Of a DNA stretch of 64,000 bases, positions 43,630 through 51,990 are shown one piece after another; within the stretch, counting starts at the first letter, position 1; the number at the start of each line of letters is the position of its first letter. The stretch is from Bacillota bacterium (lineage in GTDB: Bacteria > Bacillota > Sulfobacillia > Sulfobacillales > Sulfobacillaceae), in contig JAJYHT010000009.1 in NCBI GenBank assembly GCA_021784595.1, forward strand, positions 93,254-157,253, written 5' to 3'. The notes under the pieces are model-generated. The model worked only from the letters and a program-made list of their open reading frames with translations, was not told where the DNA came from and did not search any database. The position numbers were made by a program, and so were the translations under genes.

Positions 43630-45369
43630 ATGTTGCGTTATCGTATGGCATTGGTGCCTGCTACCGTTTTGTTAAGTGCGTCCCTTTTGGCGGGATGCGG
43701 TAGCGGCAGTCCGGCAGCCGCTCCCCCCACTACGGGCGGGACGGTGGTGGTGGCCGAAGCTCCGCAGGCACCACCCAACTGGTTCTTTCCGGTATTCAGC
43801 TCGTCGGCTTATATCGAGATTAATGCCCAAATCCAGTTTTTGATGTACCGACCGCTAATTTACCTTAATAAGCAGAACCAGGTCGACTATGCTAAGTCAT
43901 TGGTGACGCATATCGGAGTAAATTCAACCGGGACGACTTACACCTTGACCTTAGGAAATAAATACAAATGGTCCAACGGGCAACCGGTGACAGCTCAAGA
44001 TGTGGTCTTTACGTGGAACCTGATGGATGCCGCGAGTCAGTCAACCTCTCCCTGGCCCTATGGTCCCGCTGGCAGCGGCGGAGTTCCCAAAGACTGGCAA
44101 AGTGTGACCGCCCAAGGCACCAAAACTGTGGTGATCACGCTTAATAAAGAGGTGAACCCGCAGTGGTTCATTCATAACGGACTCGGACAAATCACGCCGG
44201 TTCCAGAATCGGTTTGGAACGTATATCCCAACAATATGACCAAAGAACTAAAGTTTATCGAGAACGTGTCCAACCAACCGACCAACCCGCACTACAAAGT
44301 GGTGGACGGGCCGTTTCAATTTGCTAAATGGGCTCCCAACCAATACTGGGAATTGGTGCCCAATCCCCACTTTGGAGGGCACAAGGCCAGCATTTCAAAG
44401 CTGATTTTTCAGTATGAAACCTCCTCTGCCAACGAATTTGCCGGCCTCAAGGACGGAGTCGTCAACGTGGGATATTTGCCGCCCTCGTTATGGAATACGC
44501 GCAAACAGCTTAGCAATGACACCTTGACCCAGTCATATTTGTTCGGATTCAACTACTTGGTGCCCAACTTTAACGCCAAGGCGCCCGGGGGCATAGGGCC
44601 TGTACTGTCTCAACTCTATGCGCGCCAAGCCTTGCAAATGGGGATAAATCAAAAAGGCATGATTCAGTCTCTGTTCCATGGTGCGGGAGTAGTCGAGGAC
44701 GGGCCGATCCCGCCCAAACCCGCTACGGCATTCTATGATGCTGCATTGAATACCAATCCTTATCCTTTTGACCCAGCTCAAGGCAAAAAACTGTTAGAGA
44801 ATCATGGTTGGACTGACACCAATGGAGTCATGACCAAACATGGGCAGAAGTTCGCTTTTACCTTGTCGTATGCCGCAGGGAGCACGACAATTGCCCATGT
44901 CGCGCAATTGCTGCAGAGCGATTGGGGACAAGAGGGGATAGACGTCTCCTTGCAACAAATGCCGATTAATCAATTGTTTGGCGAAATGACCCAAAGCACA
45001 CCGACGGTGTGGGACATGGGCTATTGGGGCGCAGGATGGACCTATCAGCTCGATTATTACCCGACCGGAGGCAATTTGTTTGCCAGTGGTGCCGGAGAAA
45101 ATGAGGGTGGATATTCCAATCAGCAGCTTGACCAGTTGATTCAGGCAACCTACAAACCCGGCACACAGCAACAGATTCAGCAGCGGATGAACGCCTACCA
45201 AGTCTTTATGGCTGACCACATGCCGGTGTTGTGGATGCCGTGGTTCCCACAAGGCTATGCTCGAATGACTGGATTTAGCGTGCATTCTAACACGGTGCAT
45301 GGCACAGTCAGCACCTTTAACCCAGTGACCGATTTCTTGTATGCCAATTACTGGACCGTGACCCAGTAG
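43630..45369 (+). CDS. Solute-binding lipoprotein of an oligopeptide/nickel-type ABC transporter (SBP family 5)
   Basis: The 579-residue protein has a lipoprotein signal peptide with lipobox LLAGC (Cys23), then a Pro/Ala/Ser linker and the SBP_bac_5 domain: VTAQDVVFTWNLMD near residue 118, DGPFQFAKWAPNQYWELVPNP and YARQALQMGINQKGMIQSLFHG. It should sit on the outer face of the membrane and deliver peptides or another solute to a permease. No permease or ATPase genes adjoin it, so it is an orphan or works with a transporter encoded elsewhere. A GGAGG lies just before the ATG; a strong terminator follows. Confidence 0.88.
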   Translation: MLRYRMALVPATVLLSASLLAGCGSGSPAAAPPTTGGTVVVAEAPQAPPNWFFPVFSSSAYIEINAQIQFLMYRPLIYLNKQNQVDYAKSLVTHIGVNSTGTTYTLTLGNKYKWSNGQPVTAQDVVFTWNLMDAASQSTSPWPYGPAGSGGVPKDWQSVTAQGTKTVVITLNKEVNPQWFIHNGLGQITPVPESVWNVYPNNMTKELKFIENVSNQPTNPHYKVVDGPFQFAKWAPNQYWELVPNPHFGGHKASISKLIFQYETSSANEFAGLKDGVVNVGYLPPSLWNTRKQLSNDTLTQSYLFGFNYLVPNFNAKAPGGIGPVLSQLYARQALQMGINQKGMIQSLFHGAGVVEDGPIPPKPATAFYDAALNTNPYPFDPAQGKKLLENHGWTDTNGVMTKHGQKFAFTLSYAAGSTTIAHVAQLLQSDWGQEGIDVSLQQMPINQLFGEMTQSTPTVWDMGYWGAGWTYQLDYYPTGGNLFASGAGENEGGYSNQQLDQLIQATYKPGTQQQIQQRMNAYQVFMADHMPVLWMPWFPQGYARMTGFSVHSNTVHGTVSTFNPVTDFLYANYWTVTQ

Positions 45370-45384
45370 CATCAAAGATGAGTG

Positions 45385-45427
45385 AAAAAACCAGAAGGCC
45401 CAGTGCGTCATGGCCTTCTGGTTTTTT
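45385..45427. terminator. Bidirectional rho-independent terminator
   Basis: AAAACCAGAAGGCC and GGCCTTCTGGTTTT form a 14-bp stem with an 11-base loop; six A on the left and six T on the right give T-runs for both strands. It ends the binding-protein gene and can also stop the convergent small minus-strand gene. Confidence 0.9.
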
Positions 45428-45540
45428 CATGCGATGCCGGGCCACTCCCGTCTGCCCCTCTGAGCGAGGTCCAACCATCGTTTTAGGCCATGGCCGGAGA
45501 TCATCAATCCTGCCTATGCTTTGTCAGGGGAGGGACGTGT

Positions 45541-45867
45541 TCACTGGCGAACATGGAGATGATAATGGCTGCCCTGCCACGCTACTTCAAAGTCGCCAAA
45601 CACATCTTCCGGTTTGGCCAATGCCATCTCATAGCCAGCCAAGAACCGATAGGCATCGGTGTCCATGAGAGTAAGGTGCAACACCACGCCCTCAAACAGG
45701 TCGTGTTTTATCAGCCAATTTAAGTTGTGTGTGTCGTCAATCTTAAGGTCTCGCTCAACCAAAACGTCCTGCTGTCGTGAGGAAGGGTGAGAAATAAAGT
45801 TTTCCAGATCGTGCAACAGATCCGCGGATACGGTAAGCGTTTCTTCCCAATTGCGGCCTTCTGCCAT
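45541..45867 (-). CDS. Small uncharacterised protein
   Basis: The 108-residue protein is soluble and acidic, with no signal peptide, membrane segment or Cys motif. I do not recognise the family. The ATG has GGGGGTGTC upstream at good spacing, the codon pattern is gene-like and the gene is convergent with the binding lipoprotein across the shared terminator, so I consider it real. Visible elements are a helical N-terminal half (NWEETLTVSADLLHDLENFI) and a C-terminal half with WLIKHDLFEGVVLHLTLMDTD. Confidence 0.6.
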   Translation of the reverse strand: MAEGRNWEETLTVSADLLHDLENFISHPSSRQQDVLVERDLKIDDTHNLNWLIKHDLFEGVVLHLTLMDTDAYRFLAGYEMALAKPEDVFGDFEVAWQGSHYHLHVRQ

Positions 45868-46033
45868 GATGACACCCCCAGGGATGAAATATCGTTGAGG
45901 TTATACTAGCACAAGCCCACTTTGGAGGTAAGACTAAAGACCTACGCCGTTCTGAGCTCAGAGTCCGATTTCACAATCCATCCCACATTCTATGATGATG
46001 CAGTAGCAATAGACGGAAAGGATGGGAAAAATC

Positions 46034-46810
46034 ATGAGCCAATATCCGATATACGAAGGGACCATAGCTCGCCAACAGCAGCCCTTAGCTATCATCACGG
46101 GTGCAACTCGAGGACTAGGCCGGGCTTTAGCCCGCTGCCTGCTTGATCAAGGGTGGGCTGTCGCCTTTTGTGGACGCACGGTCCCACAAATTGTGCAGAA
46201 CGTATCCGAGTGGTCTCCTCTCGGTCCGGTTTTAGGTATCGCAGGCGATTTATCGGATGAACAATTCGTCGATGTCCTGATACCCATGGTGGTGAACCAC
46301 TGGGGACGACTCGATGCCGTGGTGAATAATGCCTCGACTTTAGGGAATTTGCCCTTGCCATCTATCCGGCAGATGGATGGGAACAATTTTCGTGAGGTAC
46401 TTAAGATGAATGTGGTGGTGCCGCTGCAACTGGTCTCAGCAGCCTTGCCACATTTAGATCGCACCGGCGGCATGAGTCTTGCGATTTCCAGCGATGCCGC
46501 AGTGGGCGGATATTCGGGCTGGGCTGCCTATGGCGGAGCTAAAGCGGCTTTGGATCTGGCCTATCTCACTCTAGCCAACGAAGAACCGCATCTGAAGTTT
46601 TATACGGTCGACCCTGGGGATATGGACACTACCATGCATCACGAGGCCATCCCTGACGACCCGGGTCCCTTGCGAAACCCTGGGGATGTGGCAAAAGCCT
46701 TGTCTATGTTATTTCTTCATCCGCAAGTAGAGCCAGCGGCATTTCCCAGCGGAACTCGGCTTAAGGTGGTGAAAAGCGAGAGGGAGTTACGATTGGAGGC
46801 GGAAATCTAA
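46034..46810 (+). CDS. Short-chain dehydrogenase/reductase
   Basis: The 258-residue SDR has TGATRGLGRALAR, FCGRTVP after beta-2 (Arg suggests NADP), NNASTLG in place of NNAG, AISSDAAVGG and YGGAK with catalytic Tyr and Lys. Unusually for the family, the C-terminus lacks the DGG motif. The ATG at 46034 has AAGGATGG upstream; the ATG four codons earlier would touch that site. Its stop overlaps the start of the QueA-like gene (TAATG), so the two are translationally coupled. Confidence 0.8.
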   Translation: MSQYPIYEGTIARQQQPLAIITGATRGLGRALARCLLDQGWAVAFCGRTVPQIVQNVSEWSPLGPVLGIAGDLSDEQFVDVLIPMVVNHWGRLDAVVNNASTLGNLPLPSIRQMDGNNFREVLKMNVVVPLQLVSAALPHLDRTGGMSLAISSDAAVGGYSGWAAYGGAKAALDLAYLTLANEEPHLKFYTVDPGDMDTTMHHEAIPDDPGPLRNPGDVAKALSMLFLHPQVEPAAFPSGTRLKVVKSERELRLEAEI

Positions 46811-47907
46811 TGGATGTTAATGAACTGGACTTGGCAATGACGGTGGCGGCTGCCACTGCACCTGCTGAGTTGCGTGGATTGGCGCGCGATGAGGTAAAGC
46901 TTTTGGTGCTGGATGCTTTTCGCCAGAGTATTAGTCATACGCAGGTGACCCACATCGCCGATTATTTATTGCCAGGCGATCTGGTGGTCGTCAATAATTC
47001 GGCGATGATTCCCGGCCGTCTGCACGCCATAGCGAAAGAACAGCCATTGGTGCTCCATTTGGCGGGGAAACTGGGAGACGGTATGGTTCTCATAGAACGC
47101 AGGACCCCGTTGGGAGAGCCCGATTGGAATAACTTTGAGCCGGGCGACCGGATTGCGCTGACCGACAACCAGCATGCTGTGGTCTCTTTTGGCGAAGTGG
47201 TGCGGCGCTTTCATCCGCGCAGCCGACTTTGGCTGATTCATACCGAAGAGGACTGGTACCAGTTGGCATCTTCAGTGGGTCAACCGATCCACTACGGATA
47301 TGTGACCCGGAGTTATCCGATGAGGACCTATCAAACCATATTTGGCAGTCACCCTGGATCGGTGGAGATGCCGTCGGCATCCCGTCCGTTTTCACTGGAG
47401 ATTATGGCCCAATTGCGTCACAATGGGGTGGAGTTCAGTGGCATTACCTTGCATACCAGCGTGTCCAGCCATGAAGTCTCAGGATCTTGGGATGATCATC
47501 CGGTGATCCCAGAATGGTTTGAAGTGCCCCAGTTGACAGCGTGCCGGGTGACGGCTGCGCATCGCCAGGGACGTCGCGTGATTGCGCTGGGCACCACGGT
47601 GGTACGGGCTTTGGAGAGTGTATATGATAAACACCACAGATGTGTGCAGCCGGCGTCAGGATGGACTGACCGCCTTATTACACCGGGTGACCCACCTCGT
47701 GTGGTCAATGGCCTGATTACTGGGCTGCATGATAATTTTACCAGTCATTTAGCGATGCTGTATGCTTTTGTCAGTCCCGAATTTTTGAAAGAGGCTTATC
47801 GGGAGGCCTCGGCTAGACACTATCTGTGGCATGAATTTGGTGACCTTTGTCTTATTGCCTCGAACCAGGCAGAAGACCGGCTGGAAGGAGGGAAGCGGCG
47901 TGAATAA
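46810..47907 (+). CDS. QueA-like S-adenosylmethionine:tRNA ribosyltransferase-isomerase paralogue
   Basis: The 365-residue protein follows QueA overall: LLVLDAFRQSISHTQVTHIADYLLPGDLVVVNNSAMIPGRL near the N-terminus, HYGYVTRSYPMRTYQTIFGSHPGSVEMPSASRPF in the middle and GITLHT. QueA adds the cyclopentene ring to queuosine precursor tRNA. Several strongly conserved QueA segments are changed: the GTFRP region is SHEVSG and the TNFHLPRSTLLMLV region is HDNFTSHLAMLYAFV. No tgt or other queuosine gene adjoins. It may be a family member with another role; the SDR, kinase and regulator are in the same operon. Confidence 0.72.
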   Translation: MDVNELDLAMTVAAATAPAELRGLARDEVKLLVLDAFRQSISHTQVTHIADYLLPGDLVVVNNSAMIPGRLHAIAKEQPLVLHLAGKLGDGMVLIERRTPLGEPDWNNFEPGDRIALTDNQHAVVSFGEVVRRFHPRSRLWLIHTEEDWYQLASSVGQPIHYGYVTRSYPMRTYQTIFGSHPGSVEMPSASRPFSLEIMAQLRHNGVEFSGITLHTSVSSHEVSGSWDDHPVIPEWFEVPQLTACRVTAAHRQGRRVIALGTTVVRALESVYDKHHRCVQPASGWTDRLITPGDPPRVVNGLITGLHDNFTSHLAMLYAFVSPEFLKEAYREASARHYLWHEFGDLCLIASNQAEDRLEGGKRRE

Positions 47908-49480
47908 TCGGCAAGTGCCTGCCACTGGTCCCTATCAAGTAGGCTTGCTAAAGGATATCGCCGAAGCACTCAATGCAACCTATGATATATCCAGCGCTAT
48001 CGGGGCCATCTTGCCGCGTTTGAGCGGGGTATTGGGTCTGCAAACGGCATGGGCTTTTCGCTACGACCTCAAACGGGGTTCGTTTGTGGAGGTGGGGGCC
48101 AGTGGATTGCCGCCGGCTTTAGCCAAAGATAATGCGGCACCGCTCAAGTCTAGTTGGTGCGAATGTCAGGAGCGGTTTGTGACCGGACGGTTGCAAACCG
48201 CAGTCAACATCGTCCGGTGCAGTCGACTGAGGGACGCTCAAGGAGAGAAGAATGAGCTGGCTTTTCATGCCTCAATTCCCTTGCGCACCAAAGACAAACC
48301 GTTGGGCATCTTGAATATGGCGGCCGCCGGTGAGGCCGTATTTGATAAAGAATCCTTGGATTTGTTAAGAGCGGTGGGCAATCAGCTGGCGGTAGCCGTC
48401 GATCGGGCGGCCATGTTGTCTGAAGCCCATCACTATTCGCGCCAATTGCAATCCTTGGCGCACCTGGCCATCGACTTAGCCACCGTGGTTGAGCCCGAAA
48501 AAATTTTGACGACCGCCGCCCAACAATTTGTGGACAGCCTGCATTTTGAGGCGTGCGGGATAATCCGCCGTCATCATCCGGCCGGGGACGAAGTCGTGGT
48601 GAAGGTTGTCAACCGCCGTGTTCAGGACGAGCCCGAATATTCGTATTTGAAAGAGCCTCATCAGGATCTGGGTGTGAATGAGCGCATGCTCTTGGACAAT
48701 GCGCGTTCCGTCATTATGCAGCCGGTTTTACACACTGATTATTGGGTGCGTCTAGAAAGCTCGGTAGCGAATGCCTTTTCATCCATCGACGAGAACATTG
48801 TGTCGGCTTTTTGCGGCCATGTTGCGGCGGCATTGGAGAACGCTCGGTTGTATGCTCAAAGTCTTCAAGATGCCAAGTGGTCAGAACGTCAGCAGCTGGC
48901 TGCTGACCTTCATGATGCGGTGAGTCAGCGGCTCTTTTCCGCTCAACTGCTGATTCGCGCACTATCTTTGAGGTTGCCGGAGGAGGATGCCGTGACGCTG
49001 TTGACTCAAGTTCAATCATTGGTTCAAACGAGTCAACAAGAGCTGAGGGCTTTAGTGCAAGCCCTGCGTCCCACCGATGCTAGAAGTTTTTCCAAACGTA
49101 TTTGGGACCGATTGGACCCACTGGGATCTGAACTAGGTCTTAAGATTGATTGCAAACTGCCTTTGGAGATTGATCAGTGGATTACTCCGCAACAAGACGA
49201 AGCTGTTTGCAATGTGGTGGATGAAGCGATGCAAAATGTGTTAAAGCACGCGCTAGCGCGCCATGTGAGCATCATTTTGGAGAGGCAGGACGACCGTTTG
49301 GTGGCCACTATCACCGATGATGGCGTAGGATTTAACCTCAATGGGGCGACCCGCGGTTTTGGCCTTTATACTATGCGCGAGCGTATGGCGGCACTAGGCG
49401 GGACTTTCTTCATCCACACGGCACCAGGGCACGGCACTTGTTTAAAATTATCGCTCCCTCTAAATGGGGTGGAGCCATGA
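47900..49480 (+). CDS. Cytoplasmic GAF-domain sensor histidine kinase (HisKA_3 type)
   Basis: The 526-residue protein has no membrane segment. It has a first GAF domain (about 20-165, with Cys in WCECQERFV and NIVRCSRL), a second GAF domain (about 180-320) and a HisKA_3 dimerisation domain with ERQQLAADLHDAVSQRL (His338 as phosphoacceptor). The ATPase domain follows with DEAMQNVLKHA, DDGVGF and GFGLYTMRERM. This architecture matches NarX/DegS-like kinases that pair with NarL-type regulators; the partner is encoded next. The GTG start has GGAGGG upstream and overlaps the QueA-like gene by eight bases. The Cys residues could hint at a metal or redox signal, which is speculative. Confidence 0.88.
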   Translation: MNNRQVPATGPYQVGLLKDIAEALNATYDISSAIGAILPRLSGVLGLQTAWAFRYDLKRGSFVEVGASGLPPALAKDNAAPLKSSWCECQERFVTGRLQTAVNIVRCSRLRDAQGEKNELAFHASIPLRTKDKPLGILNMAAAGEAVFDKESLDLLRAVGNQLAVAVDRAAMLSEAHHYSRQLQSLAHLAIDLATVVEPEKILTTAAQQFVDSLHFEACGIIRRHHPAGDEVVVKVVNRRVQDEPEYSYLKEPHQDLGVNERMLLDNARSVIMQPVLHTDYWVRLESSVANAFSSIDENIVSAFCGHVAAALENARLYAQSLQDAKWSERQQLAADLHDAVSQRLFSAQLLIRALSLRLPEEDAVTLLTQVQSLVQTSQQELRALVQALRPTDARSFSKRIWDRLDPLGSELGLKIDCKLPLEIDQWITPQQDEAVCNVVDEAMQNVLKHALARHVSIILERQDDRLVATITDDGVGFNLNGATRGFGLYTMRERMAALGGTFFIHTAPGHGTCLKLSLPLNGVEP

Positions 49481-50124
49481 ACGGACCAGACCACGTTATT
49501 TATGTTGGAGTGGTAGATGATCACCCAGTAGTGCGAGATGGACTCAAAATATTTTTAGAAGCATCCCAAACCGTGGTGGTGCGGTTTGCGGTCGAGTCAG
49601 CCGACCAGGCTCTGACCATCTTGTCCCGGGAATTGGTGGACATTGTGCTTATGGACTTGGTCATGCCGGGGTCGATGGACGGCATCGCCGCCATACGAGA
49701 GATTGCCACGAACTTTCCGCTGGTGCGGGTACTGGCCTTGACGTCATTTCAAGACACTCGTCGAATGCGTGCTGCGCTTCAGGCCGGAGCAGTGGGATAT
49801 CTTGAAAAGACGGTCACACCGGACGACTTGTTGGATGCCATTGTCCAAGTCGCTGCAGGAAAAACCGTGTTGGAACCCCGGACGTTGGCCCTTTTGGCAG
49901 AGGATCCGGCCACTGGGGTGGTGCGTTCCCCTTTGACGCGGCGCGAGCAAGAGGTGCTGGTTGCACTGGGCGAAGGATTATCGAATAAGGAAATTGCGGC
50001 GAGATTGGCAATCGCTGAAAAGACCGTTAAGGTTCACCTTAGTCATATTTTCTCTAAATTGGATGTCTATGACCGTACGCAGGCGATTTTAACGGCCCAT
50101 CGTTTGGGATTATTGAGTCTGTAA
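49477..50124 (+). CDS. NarL/FixJ-type response regulator, partner of the GAF kinase
   Basis: The 215-residue protein has a receiver domain with GVVDDHPVVRDGL, phosphoacceptor Asp60 (IVLMDLVMPG), Thr in LALTSFQD and Lys in GYLEKTVT, then a LuxR helix-turn-helix with LTRREQEVLVALGEGLSNKEI. The ATG overlaps the kinase stop by four bases (ATGA), with GGGGTGGAG upstream. Together they form a complete two-component system. The target genes are unknown; the SDR and QueA-like genes of the same operon are candidates. Confidence 0.9.
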   Translation: MNGPDHVIYVGVVDDHPVVRDGLKIFLEASQTVVVRFAVESADQALTILSRELVDIVLMDLVMPGSMDGIAAIREIATNFPLVRVLALTSFQDTRRMRAALQAGAVGYLEKTVTPDDLLDAIVQVAAGKTVLEPRTLALLAEDPATGVVRSPLTRREQEVLVALGEGLSNKEIAARLAIAEKTVKVHLSHIFSKLDVYDRTQAILTAHRLGLLSL

Positions 50125-50234
50125 CGTATGGCCTTTGCCTAGCGGGCCCATTTGGGAGTTTGGTCCAAAGCAGGAACTTCGACAACAGAAGTCGAAGGGC
50201 TATCGAGCAGTCATTTACCCCAGGAGTGATAGCG

Positions 50235-51398
50235 ATGGATATCTTTACCAAGGTGGTTGAACCGGCGAAGACTCCCAGTCCTGCCAACGCAGTCGCCCAA
50301 CCTATTTTTCAGACGTCGGTATATGCCTTTGATGACATTGGCGAAGTGGACCAAATTTTAGCTGGCACTCGTCCGGGTTATTCCTACACCCGAGGCGGAA
50401 ATCCGAATTTTGATGCTTTGGCGCAATTTGTAGCCTCGATTGAGGAAACCGAAGATGCGGTCGTGACCGCGTCGGGGACTGCTAGTCTTTTGGCAGCCAT
50501 GCTGGCGCTCGCGCCAAAGCCCTGCGCAATTTTGCTGTCTCGCGAAATTTACGGTGGCACGGTGGGTATATGCCGTCGTATTTTAGCACCGATGGGGTAT
50601 TCTACCTCATGGGTGGATACCCACGAGGTAGAAGCGTTTAAGGCGTCATTAAACGGCGAGCCTTGCCTGCTGGTGGTCGAAAGCATTTCCAATCCACTAG
50701 GCCGAGTCAGCCCGCTGGATGAGGTTATCCAAGCTGCCCATGATGGTGGCGCTTGCGTGTTAGTAGACAATACGTTTGCCACACCTTATCATGCCCAACC
50801 CGTCAAATGGGGTGCGGATTTGGTGGTGCACTCCCTGACTAAGTTTATCGGCGGCCATAGTGACCTGATTTTGGGAGTAGTGGCGGGAGATACCACCCGT
50901 ATTTCGGCAGTGCGGGAAATCGTGGATGTTGGCGGATTCACGCCGGACCCCTTTGCTGCTTGGCTGGCATTGCGTGGGGCGCGAACTTTAGCGTTGCGCA
51001 TGCAGAGATCCAGTCAAAATGCCCTAGAGTTGGCTAGTGCTCTTCAAACGATTGCAGGTGTAAGGCGCGTGTATTATCCGGGCCTGCCTTCTCATCCAGA
51101 TTATCTGGTGGCCCAAAAACTCTTGGTTCGAGGATATGGAGCAATTGTTTCGCTGTCACTGGAAGGGGGATACGGAGCCGTTCAGTCGATGATTCGAAGC
51201 CTGAAGCACGTGCGTTTTGTGCCCAGTTTGGGAGATGTATCGACAACCCTTTCCCATCCCATGGTGGCCTCGCATCGGGAACTGTCGCCCGAAGAAAAGG
51301 TTTCTGTAGGAATAGACGGCAGTGTGGTGCGGATTTCGGTTGGCATAGAGTCGGTACAAGACCTTATAGAAGACTTTAGACAGGCTTTATCCAGCTAA
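50235..51398 (+). CDS. Trans-sulfuration PLP enzyme (cystathionine gamma-synthase / gamma-lyase / methionine gamma-lyase family)
   Basis: The 387-residue protein has QPIFQTSVYAFDD, YSYTRGGNPNFDALAQFVASIE, ASGTASLLAAMLALA, VVESISNPLGRV, VDNTFATPYHAQPVKWGADLVVHSLTKFIGGHSD with the PLP Lys, and the C-terminal SLGDVSTTLSHPM. The family includes cystathionine gamma-synthase, cystathionine gamma-lyase, O-acetylhomoserine sulfhydrylase and methionine gamma-lyase, which cannot be told apart by eye. The ATG has AGGAG upstream at eight bases. It stands alone, with no cysteine or methionine genes nearby. Confidence 0.87.
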   Translation: MDIFTKVVEPAKTPSPANAVAQPIFQTSVYAFDDIGEVDQILAGTRPGYSYTRGGNPNFDALAQFVASIEETEDAVVTASGTASLLAAMLALAPKPCAILLSREIYGGTVGICRRILAPMGYSTSWVDTHEVEAFKASLNGEPCLLVVESISNPLGRVSPLDEVIQAAHDGGACVLVDNTFATPYHAQPVKWGADLVVHSLTKFIGGHSDLILGVVAGDTTRISAVREIVDVGGFTPDPFAAWLALRGARTLALRMQRSSQNALELASALQTIAGVRRVYYPGLPSHPDYLVAQKLLVRGYGAIVSLSLEGGYGAVQSMIRSLKHVRFVPSLGDVSTTLSHPMVASHRELSPEEKVSVGIDGSVVRISVGIESVQDLIEDFRQALSS

Positions 51399-51613
51399 CC
51401 GTGGCAGGCATGTCTACCTTTGGGCAAATGACCACTTCGGATGTTGAAGCTCACTTATTTTTTGAAAAATTACTCTATAAAAAACGTCAATTTGGTTTAT
51501 TACGGATGATTGCGTACGATTTTGAGGAGATTTTAATTAAATTTCGCTATTTATCGCTGTTGTCCATTGACACACTGGATGTTACGCGCATATAGTTAAA
51601 TTACATACAAAAT
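51399..51613 (+). other. AT-rich stretch upstream of the M-box leader
   Basis: About 215 bp, more AT-rich than the surroundings. A 64-codon frame (51401-51595) is not supported by a ribosome site or family and probably is not a gene. The promoter of the riboswitch transcript should lie here; TTGACA at 51568-51573 is a good -35 candidate, but I see no clear -10 at 17 bp. Confidence 0.4.
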
Positions 51614-51780
51614 ATAGTCCTCGTTAGGCGAGGCGTCTACATCAATATAGGCCACTGCTCCGAACCGTCCAAAGACGTTAAGGGGTAGAACAGAGGTTGC
51701 CGGATTAAGGCTTCTTCCAAAGTGGCTGAATCTCCCGAGATTCTCACGTGATGTAGTGCCGAAGCTCCACCAGGGGGATG
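51614..51780 (+). ncRNA. M-box (ykoK-type) Mg2+ riboswitch aptamer
   Basis: The segment reproduces the conserved M-box blocks in order: CTCGTTAGGCGAGGC at the 5' side, ATATAGGCCACTGCTCCGAA, then CCGTCCAAAGACGTTAAGGG, and at the 3' side GTAGTGCCGAAGCTCCA. These correspond to the Bacillus mgtE/ykoK leader segments (GUUAGGUGAGGC, UGUCCAAAGACGCCAAUGGG, AGUGCUAAAGCUC). TCCTC at the 5' end can pair with GGGGG at the 3' end as P1. High Mg2+ should compact the aptamer and stop transcription of the transporter gene downstream. A minus-strand reading frame over the same bases (51637-51903) is not a gene. Confidence 0.88.
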
Positions 51781-51800
51781 ATCGCTCTTAATGAGCAATG

Positions 51801-51829
51801 TCCTCTTGCCGTGGCGAGAGGATTTTGTG
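51801..51829 (+). terminator. Riboswitch expression-platform terminator
   Basis: TCCTCTTGC and GCGAGAGGA form a 9-bp stem with loop CGTG, followed by TTTTGTG. The 3' strand of aptamer P1 (AGGGGGAT, about 51772-51779) is complementary to the left arm of this hairpin (GTCCTCT), so an antiterminator forms when P1 is open. Mg2+ binding would free the terminator. About 160 bp of leader lie between it and the transporter start. Confidence 0.75.
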
Positions 51830-51990
51830 CGACTGCTGGAAAGGGGAGAAACACGGGTGAGTACAGACCCAGGAGGCCATAGATGCTTCCCAAATTCAAT
51901 CACTGCTACTAGTACATCGTGCTCTTCCGAGGGCGGTCGCCTGCCGCGTGCCTAAGACCTCCTCGGGATAGTCGAGGGGAGGGACCCACC

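Noticed and set aside
51401..51595. 64-codon plus-strand frame before the M-box
   Set aside because: AT-rich, no ribosome site, no family; lies where a promoter and 5' leader are expected.
51637..51903. Minus-strand reading frame of 88 codons over the Mg2+ leader
   Set aside because: It covers the M-box aptamer and terminator, has no ribosome site and no recognisable domain; the RNA explanation is far stronger.
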